DNA from: Zarea fungicola
Lineage: Eukaryota; Ascomycota; Sordariomycetes; Hypocreales; Cordycipitaceae
DNA length: 64,000 bases
Assembly: GCA_900169235.1 (NCBI GenBank)
Contig: FWCC01000014.1
Location: 3,205-67,204 of the forward strand
Direction of reading: 5' to 3'
In this document: in pieces, positions 46,669 through 57,700 of the stretch
Layout of the letters: each line of letters starts with the position of its first letter
Position numbering within the stretch: the stretch's first letter is position 1
Made by a program: the position numbers and the translations under genes
Notes under the pieces: model-generated
Database searches by the model: none
Told to the model about the DNA's origin: nothing
What the model saw: only the letters and a program-made list of their open reading frames with translations

Positions 46669-47691
46669 CTAGCAGTCGATATGCAGAGCAACAACTTTCC
46701 CGCCTTCAGTAGTGATTCCATCCAAGATCGACGCCTGACCACCTGACGTAGTAACGTACAGTATATCCTTATCAGACCAAGTCCTTCCAAAAACCGCAGA
46801 AGTTGCTCCCTCAACCAGCGTCGAGTTTACTGCCCCAGCAACCAGCATAGATTCCCAGTCAGGTCCGATTCTAAACACCTCATTCACAACACCGGCGGCG
46901 GCATATGCTGCATGGTTCTTGATCGCGAAGTCGTCCACCTTGAACCCCAAATGTATGACCTTGTACGCCCCAGTGGCCTCGCCAGAAAATGTGTTGATGG
47001 GGATGCGACCAAACAGCTCTTTTGGGGTATTAGAATAATACAAGTAGTTTCCATGTAGCCTGATGCCATTTATTCCAATTGGAAAGGGAGCATCAGCAGT
47101 TGGCAGAAATGTTTCGTCGCGAAGAACCATGGCGTACTTGCCCGTTTGAACATTGACGCGGTACACGACTCCCTGGGTGCAATCAGAGACAAGAATGCTG
47201 TTAGACCCTGGTTGCAGTGTCGTCATGCCATTTAAGAAGATGGCATCGGGCATATCCGTCACCTTGGACACGTGTGTATTCTTTTCTTGCCGCTTGTTGC
47301 TCAAGTCGACTTTCCAAATTGAGAATGTCTTTGGCGTAGTTCCACTGGTCAACGAAAAATTTCCAACCGCAACAGCAAAAACGTCTTGAGAAGTCTCGGA
47401 TATTCCAAGTAGGGCTGTGTATCCATCAAAACGGTGAACAAGTCTGGCTGAGTTTTGCTCCCGTGGATTGATTTCATAGAGCTCGGGCCTGTCCACGAGC
47501 GTAACCAGAAGGTTGCCGTTGGCACGCGCGGCGATATTTTCGACCCAGGTACCATTTGCAAACTCATAGACCGTTCGACCAAAAGTTTGGACGTCAGCAG
47601 GATTTCCAGTTGTTCGTGAATGCGGAAGAAGTGCTGCATTGGACATGAGGGCAAATGCCCCTACTGATGCGAATAAGGAGTGGAGGAACAT
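46669..47691 (-). CDS. Secreted SMP-30-like six-bladed propeller
   Basis: 340 aa, single exon. A signal peptide (MFLHSLFASVGAFALMSNA) precedes repeats such as NLLVTLVDRPELYEINP, FPIGINGIRLHGNYLYYSN and NEVFRIGPDWESML. The protein belongs to the fungal secreted SMP-30-like group. Besides lactonases, this group contains the hetero-Diels-Alderases of tropolone-sesquiterpenoid pathways (EupF/AsR5 type), so hydrolytic activity is not guaranteed. It is convergent with the fusion gene. Its 5' flank has TATAAATTTATA about 80 bases up and a TCGGCAT word at 47860, hinting at membership of the same regulon. Confidence 0.82.
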   Translation of the reverse strand: MFLHSLFASVGAFALMSNAALLPHSRTTGNPADVQTFGRTVYEFANGTWVENIAARANGNLLVTLVDRPELYEINPREQNSARLVHRFDGYTALLGISETSQDVFAVAVGNFSLTSGTTPKTFSIWKVDLSNKRQEKNTHVSKVTDMPDAIFLNGMTTLQPGSNSILVSDCTQGVVYRVNVQTGKYAMVLRDETFLPTADAPFPIGINGIRLHGNYLYYSNTPKELFGRIPINTFSGEATGAYKVIHLGFKVDDFAIKNHAAYAAAGVVNEVFRIGPDWESMLVAGAVNSTLVEGATSAVFGRTWSDKDILYVTTSGGQASILDGITTEGGKVVALHIDC

Positions 47692-50250
47692 GACGTGAGG
47701 AGTGAAGTGGAATGAGATTTCTTTTCTTTCTTTGACTGGTCAAAACAAAGCTGGCAGCAACACACACGGTATAAATTTATAGAAACCAAGACGGCAACAC
47801 AATCTGAACCTAGAAATCAATTATTAATCATTTTGAAGCACAATGAGCGAGCTTTGCGCTCGGCATACTCTAGTTTCCGAGCACCGAGAGCAAGGCGCGA
47901 ATACCGCTCAATGAAAAGAGAACGCACAGTGCACAACAAATACATTTACTTTCGAAATAAAAATAAATCATTAATATAGAATAGCTAGACTTATTAGTCG
48001 AGTTATTATCATTAATTTCCTTGACGCACTCAAGCGAGTCATTCTTAGTCTAAGTGAGCAGGAATGGAATTATCAGCTACACAGTAAATCGACGTGGCAA
48101 TACAGTAGTCTGATTGCTCGAAATGCCTATTATGACTTTCAGCGCAAATACTCGATAGCACTGATGTCTACATAAATCTTGTACGCAGTTTAGACGTGTC
48201 TGCAGCAGTTACCATGGCGCCGCAAGCTGTATTGCCTCCTACCGCCTGCGGGTCAGTTCCCACGTCAGTTGTGACATATCAAAACGCTGCAACATCGATA
48301 AACGTACGTCCGAAATCCATAGCAGTATTTCCGGCAATTACATAATCCACAAATAATGTAGTCATTTCGGACGGTGCAATGATGCATTGGCCTTTCATGT
48401 CGGGATTGTCGGAGGTTGATTAATAACTGCGTTCGTCTCATTTGCAATCACCGTTGCATACCATGTGGAGCGGTACTTGGAGTCCGGCTTCCGACGACCT
48501 GGATCTAGGGAGGTAGGTTATTATTTTATCTTCCTCGTTGAGCAGTTAGACTAGTAACAAGGACGGTGGCCAAGATGGGCAATTAGGTTAATACAGCAAC
48601 ATCTTGAGCCTGTGTCATTAACCAACCATATACCGGTAGTTTTTTTATTGTCATTGTCCCCCGAAATTTCGACAGAGTATCCTATACTTTGGCCATGGCG
48701 TGAGAGGTAATGTCCTGTCAGCTAGTTTGCTTCGGCTGAAGAAAACAGGTGGGGATCTCTTGTGGCGGTGTTCCCAATCAGGCAAATGGTGCATTCCCAA
48801 ACAGGAAGTCAAGTTCATCTTATGATTGTGCAGATTCAAAGCTAATTTCCTGGCAGTTGCTGACCAAGCTTCGGACTTTCAGTGCGCAAGGTATCATCGA
48901 TTACTCCGTACCCTTGGATCCGATACCCTGCTAGGCTCGCGAAGATCGGGCCTGACTGATGTGTCACTCACTCGCCACGCGAGACTCAACCTTTCATCCT
49001 CCTCGTAATACTAAACAATTACAGAAGTAAATTTTCATAAACAGAGCATTCGTTTCTAGCGGTCAAAGCTGGTTTAAATAGTAAAACGCCATGTTCAATT
49101 GAATTAGAACTAATAATAATAACAGCGTACAAATAGCAGAAAACTTGGCCATCCAAGATGTAAATGGCTATTTTCTAGGTAATAACGTGGGGGCAATTAA
49201 GGGCTAGCTCATAGATGCGGTAGGATTATATTGCCTCTCAAATAAAGCAGTAAGTGGATGAATGCTTGATAAGCAATTATTTATTCTGAGATGGTGATTG
49301 GACATCTTACGATGTACCAAATCACAATGCTGCGCCCCCACGAAGGCAAATGACAAGCTAAAAGCCGGAACGGGAAACAGATAGGCTCGACTTCATACGA
49401 TTTCTGGACACAGACTACTTTCATCTCTTGGGTGGCCCAGCTGCAGTTGCTGAAGCTCCATATCCAATGAGCAACGGTAAACGTATGCTCAAATCATCGA
49501 ATGCCAGCTTTTACAGTCGCACAGATTGCCAGCGTATTTACAAGCATTTTTGTCGCTGCGACCGAATTTCCATACTCAGCTCAGTAGAGATTCCTGGCCT
49601 TTGATTACCTGTCTATACTTTTATATAGTCATGTCGTGATGTAATTCTGTAATCATGTAGATGGAGTTGGAAAGGGCCTCCTACTACTCAATTAATATAC
49701 CATCCAAATAACAATTGAATCAGCGCCATACAATTTTATAGTAAGGATGGTTTAATTAGAGTATAGACATGTAAGCTTAAATATGAAATAAAAGCAAAAG
49801 TAAAAGAATTAGTAGTGATCCCTATAAAATAAAAGCAATCTATAAACGATTCTTGTTTAGGTGTGGCTTGAGTTACCCTGCATGGGCATGGCGCGCCGGC
49901 CAGACACGTTATTATTTCAGAGCCTATTATGCTATTCTTGTGCACTAATAGAGAATGGTATTCTAGCTTCTATTTCTCTTTCGCTTTTCTTCAATCTAGC
50001 AGTTAGTGACACTAGGTCACTGGGCCACTCTTAAACCAGGCTGGGCGACATGGCGTCCCGTTATAATAATAACATAACTTACGTCATAATACTAGCGGCA
50101 TTTGCATGAGGCTGCGGAGAAGAGGCCGGGCGGCGCTCCGATGGACCCATCGAACCCACTCCCAAACCAGAGTAACACTCGAAAAGGCAAAGGGAATGTG
50201 CGTTTAGACGCCATTGCTGGCTAGCGATATTGATTACTGCTATATTGGAG
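47692..50250. other. Gene-poor 2.6-kb region with a transposon-end relic
   Basis: The left end is the promoter of the propeller gene, with a CGG-N13-CCG pair at 47861-47879. The remainder is moderately AT-rich with only short frames. The terminal repeat copy 3 lies at 49861-49908, next to an AT-rich flank (49720-49850). From about 50100 composition becomes GC-rich toward the methyltransferase gene. Confidence 0.5.
49861..49908 (+). repeat. Terminal-like repeat, copy 3
   Basis: GTTACCCTGCATGG followed by GCATGGCGCGCCGGCCAGACAC matches the start of the window with few changes and the same orientation. As at the left end, one side is AT-rich DNA, suggesting another decayed copy of the same element. 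Confidence 0.55.
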
Positions 50251-51554
50251 ATGGAACCACGTCAGTCAGACGTGTCCGCTGTCCACCTAGCCGCCGAGGC
50301 TCAGCGCGGTCCATCCGGCGACCAGGTTGAGGAGATTGTCACCAATACCCAAATCCCGTATGTGCAGGGCCTCCACCCAAGTATGTGTTGACTAACCGGC
50401 AATAGCTTTATTGCGCATGAATATGATGACGACAATGATTCTGCTCTCGGAGACGACGCGAGGTAAGGAAACGAGACCTTGGTGGCCAACGCGCCGCGTT
50501 CTTTCCCAAAAGATGCCAAGACACTGATCCAACTCTGCCTCGATTTCTTCCCCGGCCTCCAGCAGAGCCTCGTCAACCGCCTCTCTCACGGACAGTATTT
50601 TTGAGTATCGAAGCCTCCATGGCCGGACCTACCAAGTCTCCAAGTCGACCGAGTACTGGGGCCCCAACGACGAGGAGCAAAACCAGGGGCTAGACCTAGC
50701 GCACGCGCTTATTACCATGCTCATGGGCGACCGGCTCTTCGCGGCGCCGATGCCGAGACCGCCGACCAAGGTTCTCGACGTCGGCACGGGGACCGGCATC
50801 TGGGCGATTGACATGGCCGACGCGCACCCGGCGGCGTCCATCATCGGCACCGACATCAGCCCCATCCAGCCGTCCTGGGTGCCGCCCAACTGCAACTTCT
50901 ACATTGAGGACGCGCAGCTCGACTGGACCTTTGAGCACGCCACCTTTGACTACGTGCACATGCGTGCCCTGTACGGCAGCATCAGCGACTGGGGCAAGCT
51001 GTACCGGCAGGCCTACGACGCCCTGGTGCCGGGCGGGTGGATCGAGGACTTTGAGTTTACCATTCTCCTGCACAGCGATGCGCCGCACGTCCGCGACAAC
51101 CCCCAGCACATATTCAAGCGGTGGGCCGCCGTCTTCCACGAGGCCGCCGACCGCCTCGGCAGGACGCTGCGCATCGGCAACAACGGCACCATCCGGAGGC
51201 TGCTCCAGGAGGCGGGGTTCGAGGATGTGCAGCAGGCATACTACCAGGTGCCGGTTGGTGGCTGGAGCAGCGATCCGCTGTACAAGAAGATCGGTCTCTA
51301 CAACCTGGCGTTTATGGAGCAGAGCCTAGAGGGCTTTGCGCTGTTCCTGCTCCGGGAAATTATGGGTTGGAAGTACGAGCGGGTGCAGATGTTCCTGATG
51401 GAGATGCGGTGTGAAATTAGGAATACCAGGATTCGTCCATTCTATCTCATGTCAGTATCGTGCGCGTTTGCACTATCACTAGTGATGATGAGTATTGGAC
51501 AAACACTGACACGCCTTGTGCAGGACAAATGCTTACGCGAGAAAGCCCGCTTAA
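50251..51554 (+). CDS. LaeA-like SAM-dependent methyltransferase
   Basis: Four exons (50251-50357, 50406-50462, 50596-51450, 51524-51554) give 349 aa, and the last tiny exon supplies the usual TNAYARKPA-type end. Features: an acidic N-terminus (HEYDDDNDSALGDDAS), then YWGPNDEEQNQGLDLAH, motif I VLDVGTGTGIWAIDMAD at about residue 114, and the post-motif GTDISPIQPSWVPPN. The family ranges from the LaeA global regulator to TAM-type metabolite methyltransferases, and the sequence does not separate them. Exon 3 is markedly GC-rich at third positions compared with neighbours, as seen in the runs of GGC, GCG and GTC codons. This may reflect different history or expression. It faces the P450 convergently. 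Confidence 0.88.
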
Positions 51555-51828
51555 GAACACTGGCACCTCCCTCGCCATGAGGGCATTAAGTGCAAACCCG
51601 CGACACAATCACGGAGAAGGAAGGTTTTTTTGTGTGCTCTACGGTCCCTCACCACATAGTAATTTCTTTTTAATATGGCTCCGAGTTTTATTTCTTGCCT
51701 GGAGTCTATTTCTTGTCTCATAACCGGTCAACGCCTTTGTGCTCGGTAGCTGGCGCCCATAACAAATTGGCAATTTGGGAATAGCGATTTCATTATCATT
51801 ACTTCATATCCAAACTTGATGATCGTTA

Positions 51829-53616
51829 TTAATATACTTCTTTTCGCTCAGTCACTTGAATCAACATGTTCGAAATCTGGAACAAGCCAAAGCAGTTGCG
51901 GCTTGTCCACGGGTGGAGAGGATCAATAACTGCCATGTCAAAATGACGGAATGTCTACAGTGGTTAATGATATCAGCCATCTTTGTGTTAATTTTAGCTG
52001 GAGAAGGTTATCCAACGTACCTCAAATATAAACTTGCTAATCTCCATCTGTGCGACCTTTTGTCCCAGGCAGCGAAACTTACCATGGCCAAAGACGAGCT
52101 CATTAGCAAAGATCATTGAGCGGAGTTTAGCTTCACCAGCCTCCAGCCAGCGCTCGGGACGAAAGGCCCCAGCATCCGAGCCGTATGTACTTTCGCTGGA
52201 ATGCATTGCATACGCGGAATAGCCAATACATGTGCCGCCAGGTATGAAGACGTCTCGTCCATCAACGCTCACGGTATCGCCATTCGGAGGAACATCGCGC
52301 GAAAAGATGTTGGCAACAGGTGGGCTGATGCGCATCGCTTCACGAATGACCGCCTGCAGATAGGGAAGCTGCTTGGCCTCCGCGACCGTTATGAGCCCCC
52401 CGGCTCGGCCAGGCGCAAGCTCGTGGCGTACGGCGTCGTCGATCTCCTCCTGGAGCTTTCGGTACACGCGCGGATTTGTCACGACGTAGAGCAGAGTTGC
52501 ACGAATGGCTGTGGCGGTCGTGTCGGAGCCAGCAATGATTTGTTCCAAGGCCTCTGTGCGCAATTCGTGGCCGGCCAGGCCGTGGCGCATAAACGAGGCG
52601 AGCATGTCGGAGCGCTCAGTCGTGGACTTTGCGGCACGCTCATCGACGAGCCGGAAGCACGTCGCCATCATTTTCCCGAAGCCACTACCATCGTTGGGCG
52701 AGGGCGCGATGAACCGGCCCAGCCAGGGGACATGACTGAGCCAGCTGACGCCGACGGCCAGGGCGGTGTTCAAGGTGGATAGGCCGTCTTCGCTCGACTG
52801 GAGATAGTCGTCGATGTCTTTGTCGGCCAGCAGCATGCCGAAAGCGGTACCAAGACCGATTTTGCTGATGACATCGAGCGTAAAGAACTGCACCTTGCGC
52901 CCCATGTCAATCGGAATCGTTTTCTGATCATTGGACATGTATTTCGTTTGGATTAGCGTCAGAAATTGTTCGAGGCACTCGTCTATGGAATCTTCGAGGT
53001 GAGCATTTTCACGACCCGAGTACTGTATAAAAATTATTAGTTGCTGTTGGCTTTTTTTTCTCTTTGACACGTCTGTCGTCGGTTATGAAAACTTGCCCCA
53101 GGTGCCATTTGCTTCCTTCTGAAATCGTGTTTAGTATTGTCGGTCTGGCTAAAAACATTGTCTTTGCGATGCTCTAGGCGGACGGCGTTGTAGTACCAAT
53201 CCGAGCGCTTGTAACCGGCAGTGTTATTGACGTGCGCCCAGACATCCGGTGAAGATGTGACGAGGATATTTGGGGCGACCCGCGCAATCGGTCCTAAACA
53301 GAGCGCAGGGCTTGTCAACGTCCCGTGCCATATTATAAATGCCGTAGACTGCGCCACCATCACATTCTCTCTTACCATATTTCTGGTTTGCTTGTGCGTA
53401 GAATAAGTGACTATTGCCACTAAGTATGGCCAGACGATGCGGTATGCTGGACACGGCGGCCCATGGGGAGCCGCTGAAGCCACTCAGCTTCTGGTAGTTC
53501 CAAACGACGTGGCTGGCGAGAATAAGCACAGCCAAGGCGGAAAGATACGGGAAGCATAGCTGCCAACGGCAGTTGTTGCCGTGGACATGATTATCGCTGC
53601 TGCCCTGGACGTCCAT
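51829..53616 (-). CDS. Cytochrome P450 (pisatin-demethylase-like group)
   Basis: Four exons (53616-53376, 53293-53097, 53022-52021, 51954-51829) give 521 aa in phase. An N-terminal membrane helix (YLSALAVLILASHVVW) anchors the ER enzyme. The I-helix reads IIAGSDTTAT, the K-helix ExxR REAMR, and the heme loop FGHGKFRCLGQKVAQMEISK with Cys near residue 464. The last exon completes the beta-domain (RHFDMAVIDPLHPW), which a simple ORF reading misses. The second intron is GC-AG (GGG then GCAAGT, 53096-53023). This pattern fits the CYP57-type group around pisatin demethylase, often oxidative tailoring or detoxifying enzymes. Partners may be the convergent methyltransferase or divergent esterase. 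Confidence 0.88.
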
Positions 53617-54089
53617 TTTGCATTTTGGCGGTGACTACTCCGTACATGCAGGAAAGCTGTGTCCACAGGAGGCTTGCTAGTGATGTGCTACTCCGCATTT
53701 AGATCGCCGCGTTAGTAAGTAGGCCCGACTCCGGAGGAAACCGCTTCCCCAGACTGGCGACCCCAAACAGTGTCTGACGATCCGGTATTTATCTCGGGAA
53801 TTAAGTTTAGACTTAAACCAAAGTCTGATGGATTGTTGCATCATTTAATGTGTCAGCTTGATCGATACTCTGACCTGGGGTAGTTTGCCAAGACTTTGCA
53901 TACTACCTTCCATTCTCGAAGTTTTGGTGTTTCTTTTATTTTACTCCAGATTCGGTGTAGAATTCATTCTGTCCCAATGAAAATAGGGACGCTCTATTAG
54001 TATAAATAACCGCAGAATCTCACCATGTAGCTGTCGAGCCACAGCAATACTCGCCTAGCACCAAGCTTCGTTTTATCCGATACTCTACT
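53617..54089. promoter_or_regulatory. Divergent promoter of P450 and feruloyl esterase
   Basis: 473 bases separating two divergent ATGs. TATAAATAA at about 54000-54008 lies 82-90 bases before the esterase ATG. No obvious shared dyad was found. Confidence 0.4.
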
Positions 54090-55046
54090 ATGGTGACCAC
54101 AGTTTCTTTATATTCCACCCTGGCTGTTCTCGGCACTGTGTTTACGGTGCAAGGACTTCCCAATACTCGGCGTGCCTCGTCTGGTTGCGCAGTGGCGCAT
54201 GATTGGGCTGGTCAGACACGAACCTTTAGCTTTGCAAGCAGCGGTGGGACTCGAAGCTATCGGATTCACCTTCCATCTACCTATCAGCCGGGTGCGGCCA
54301 AACCTCTTGTCATTGCCTATCATGGCTCTGGTGATAATCCTACCAACTTTGAGCAGACTACGCGGTTCTCTGACGAGCGAGTAAATCCCGACGCAATTAC
54401 AGTCTATCCAGCTGGGGTCAATGTATGTCACGAATGCCATCAGTGTCCGTTTACACGCTAACTCTGCTAGAATAACTGGCAAGGCCCAACCTATGCCACA
54501 CCGGGCGTCAGCGACAAAGTGTTCACTACAGATCTAGTGACCCGAATTAAAGCCAACTACTGTGTTGATGAGTCTCGCGTCTATGCCGCAGGGCACTCCA
54601 ACGGTGGTGGCTTTGTTGGCACCCTCGCCTGTTCTCCCGATCACGGAGGTCAATTTGCTGCTTTTGCGGCGGTGTCTGGCGCCTTCTACACTGATGTAAC
54701 TGGCAACGATGGCTGCCACCCAGCGCGTTCACCACTACCCATATTTGAATTTCATGGTGGTGCGGACCCGACCATTCCCTACGGTGGTGGCATCGGTCGA
54801 GGCGGGCCGTTGCCTTCGATTCCAGACTGGCTTGCGCGCTGGGCGGTACGGGATCAATGTACCACGAAGACTGTACAGGATTCTCCAAATGGTGTCCATG
54901 ACACGAAATGGGTTTGTGCTGGGAAAGCTGGAGTTCTTGAACATATCAAGGCAGATGGGCACGACCACACCTGGCCAGGCGCTGGGTCTGAGATTGATAT
55001 CTCACCGCGGGTTATTCAGTTCCTCATGTCTAAACAGCAGGCATAA
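54090..55046 (+). CDS. Secreted feruloyl esterase / CE1-like (FaeC type)
   Basis: Two exons (54090-54422 and 54471-55046) give 302 aa. A signal peptide (SLYSTLAVLGTVFTVQG) precedes GCAVAHDWAGQTRTF and the esterase alpha/beta-hydrolase core. The nucleophile elbow is GHSNGGG, the acid lies in HGGADPTIPYGGG, and the catalytic His is in DGHDHTWPG. The protein would release ferulate or other hydroxycinnamates from plant cell-wall xylan, or act on related polyesters. Length and motifs fit FaeC-type enzymes without a carbohydrate-binding module. It indicates a saprotrophic or plant-associated lifestyle. Confidence 0.9.
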
Positions 55047-55609
55047 TAACGCCCGAGTAACAATTATCTGTTGCAGAAGAGATGAGCTATACTGCAGCTA
55101 ATCATTGTTCGGTTAGGTTTGAGTGGTTCGAGCTTTTGGCCGTTATTTTGTTCTTGATTGGTCTTGAAGAATATTTAAACTTGAAGCTTCGTCCTACATT
55201 TATACTGTAGTAAATGACAAAAAAAAAAAGTAACGTAGCGTCAGAGACGCCCTATTTCTACACACTTAGTGCGGTCTATGCAGCTTATATTTCCACGTAA
55301 TTGCAGTTTCATGAGTTTTCTCTCGCACGTCGCTGGCAATATAGTTTTATATCCTAGGATACCGTTCAATCAACTAGCTGCAAACCCAAAACCCGTGGAG
55401 GCCAGCTGCTGAAGGCGCTTTAGCCAAGTTGGGGTCGTCGTATAGCATGGCCCATAGCCACAACCACTGAACTATCTAGCGCCTGTAGGATCACGATACA
55501 GGATCTTTGTCCTGCTTCTAATGGCTCCCCGTTCCAATACAGGCGGCATTGTCATTGATCTATTTTTTTTTTAAAAAATCATTGCAAATATTGATTATGG
55601 CACCCCATT
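55047..55609. other. Intergenic, 3' flanks
   Basis: Convergent to the Mth938-like gene. Contains an A10-11 tract at about 55220 and a T9 run at about 55563. No gene was recognised. Confidence 0.45.
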
Positions 55610-55984
55610 TTAGCATGTAGAGTGAAAAAGACCGCCAGCCGCCTCTCCCTTCTCGACAAGCTCGTTGTAGATGGCGACCGCTTCGCGCGTTTCCGCCACA
55701 TGCACAGCTATCTTCTTCGCGGCGAGAAATTCGAGCGTTTTTTCATCAACGCCCAGTTTCATGTGCATTCCCCGCGACAAGACAATCGTCGTCGCACCCT
55801 TGTCGAGAAGCTCCTGCACGTCGCCCACCTGGATGCCTGGTGAGTGTCGAGTCCCCGACTCTGTCCAGTCCCATGCCCTGGCACCACCCGGATAGGTTTT
55901 AAAATCCTTGCCAGATTTGAATCCTTCAATCTCCATGTGCCCCCATTCGACAGTTAGGACTTTAGGCGAGTGTGTCGAACTCAT
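55610..55984 (-). CDS. Mth938/AAMDC-like domain protein
   Basis: 124 aa, one exon, ATG at 55984. VEWGHMEIEGFKSGKDFKTYPGGARAWDW is the start of the PF04430 (Mth938) fold. HSPGIQVGDVQELLDKGATTIVLSRGM and VHVAETREAVAIYNEL complete it, so the domain fills the whole protein. The family is widespread in bacteria, archaea and animals and is of uncertain biochemical role. It is patchy in fungi, so this copy is of evolutionary interest. It has no signal peptide and no apparent link to flanking genes. Confidence 0.85.
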   Translation of the reverse strand: MSSTHSPKVLTVEWGHMEIEGFKSGKDFKTYPGGARAWDWTESGTRHSPGIQVGDVQELLDKGATTIVLSRGMHMKLGVDEKTLEFLAAKKIAVHVAETREAVAIYNELVEKGEAAGGLFHSTC

Positions 55985-57700
55985 GCTGCTGTGCGAGTTA
56001 ATTTGCCAAGGACAATGATGGACTATGTGGCGACCACGTTTTGCTTACTGAAAGTGTTAAAATATGCGGTTATCTTTGGTAGTGTGCTGTCACAGCGGCA
56101 AATGCATGAGTTGCCTGCGTGTCGATGATGAAACATGTAGGTTGTCAGTAAAAGGTACAGTGCAATAGAAGACAGCGCTCGTATTCACAGTATAAATCAC
56201 GAGCAGCCTGGACTATTGTTAGTCGTGCCACGACCCACCTTTCTCGACAAAGTTGCGCAACCTACACTAGCTTCTCATTTCAAAGACTATGCTTTTTTAT
56301 ATTACTAGCATAATCTGAATGCCGGGTTTCACTTATATGTAACTTCTGAATTGCTGTCTTTCTCCTGCTTTACCAGGCCTGGACGGACGGGTCAATAATA
56401 TGTGCTCATCTTGCCAGAACGTGTGTTGGCCTTATTCGGGATTGAAACTTGATCAAATCCAGAATAAGCACCGCGTGGAAAGCAGACTTTGAGGCAAGCA
56501 ATTGACTTGGCAGCTGTTCAACCTGGTAACTGATCGTTGACCTCCGAACCATTTGTAAATCCCTCCTGGAAACTATTTGCGTGATCGATTTTACCTTCGA
56601 GATTGATTGATAGCCTTTAGGTAGCATTCAGTCATAATATACGACGAGTAATATATTCGCCAAGTTTGACATCTAGAAAAAAAGTTCTTCCGTTGAGCCA
56701 TATCTAGCCGTGGAGCCATGCTTCCAGATACGGCATCAACTGCCAAGCTATCGGCCCGTGGCATAGATGCGCTACATTACAAAGATGAATTGGGTTCATC
56801 AGCGTTAACCGTATTTGGAAGCTTCGGTGCCTGAAATTTTCGGTGCTCGGGTTTTCCGGTGCTCGGGTTTTCCGGCGATTGGAAGTTTCGGCGTGTTAGA
56901 TCAGGGCCAGCAGTGTAATAGAGTATCTTGGTTCGTAGCTTGGAGTTCAGCAGGTGAGATCTTGAGAGACGCCTGCCCGCGCCGCATCGCCAACCTTTTC
57001 CACAGCCCTAACAACCCCTCACTACTACCTAAAGGTGACAATTTCACAGCCCAATATTAACAAAAACGGGCTAGCAATTGCAATACATCTGCAGCCGAAA
57101 CACAGCAATCGATATCCCCACTATACCGCTAACGCTGCGCAAAGCCCGTGGATCTTCTCACGACCGCATTCTTACCAAGAACAGGAGATAAGTGATTATC
57201 TTTAAGCCAGTGTACAGGTGAGAGCATTCTGTAGCACTGATATGGGCCAACGGCGGGGCCGAGCGAGGGACAGTCATTGCATATATTTGCCGTCAAGCTA
57301 AGTGATGACATACGAGTCATTGTGTTGGTCGCCATTTCGAAGAAGGGTCTCTTGTCTCCACAATGCATCTGAAGAGTGACAGTGGTAGGGTCTAGGGTTG
57401 CCTAGCTTGCCGTATGTGCTTATTGCCGGCCGGCAACCATGACACTACCAGCGTTGTTAAGCCCGTTCTCGAAGCTATTCATGTTCCCCGGCAGTAAGTC
57501 GAAGCTTCAAAAGCCCTATTAGAAGTTCAGTCTTTTCTTATAGTGTATTATTTAATTGACCGTATATAGAATTCACTATAAAATTTTACAGACGTGCGCA
57601 GGCTATCACTACTCTCCCTGGCCCTTAGTCCATGTCTTCTCTACAGCGTGAATCGGTGTGGGACAATTTGGCCATTGCCGTGTGCAACCTGGTATTCTAA
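55985..57700. other. Gene-free 1.7-kb region
   Basis: Only short random frames. A small tandem repeat GGTGCTCGGGTTTTCC occurs twice at about 56842-56873, with a third partial copy before it. A GCCGGCCGGC box lies at about 57425. No gene or RNA was recognised. Confidence 0.5.

Noticed and set aside
50696..51580. Long antisense and shifted frames (147 and 173 codons) over the methyltransferase
   Set aside because: They are shadows caused by the high GC content of the true coding exon; their sequences are Arg/Pro/Thr-rich and unlike any protein family.
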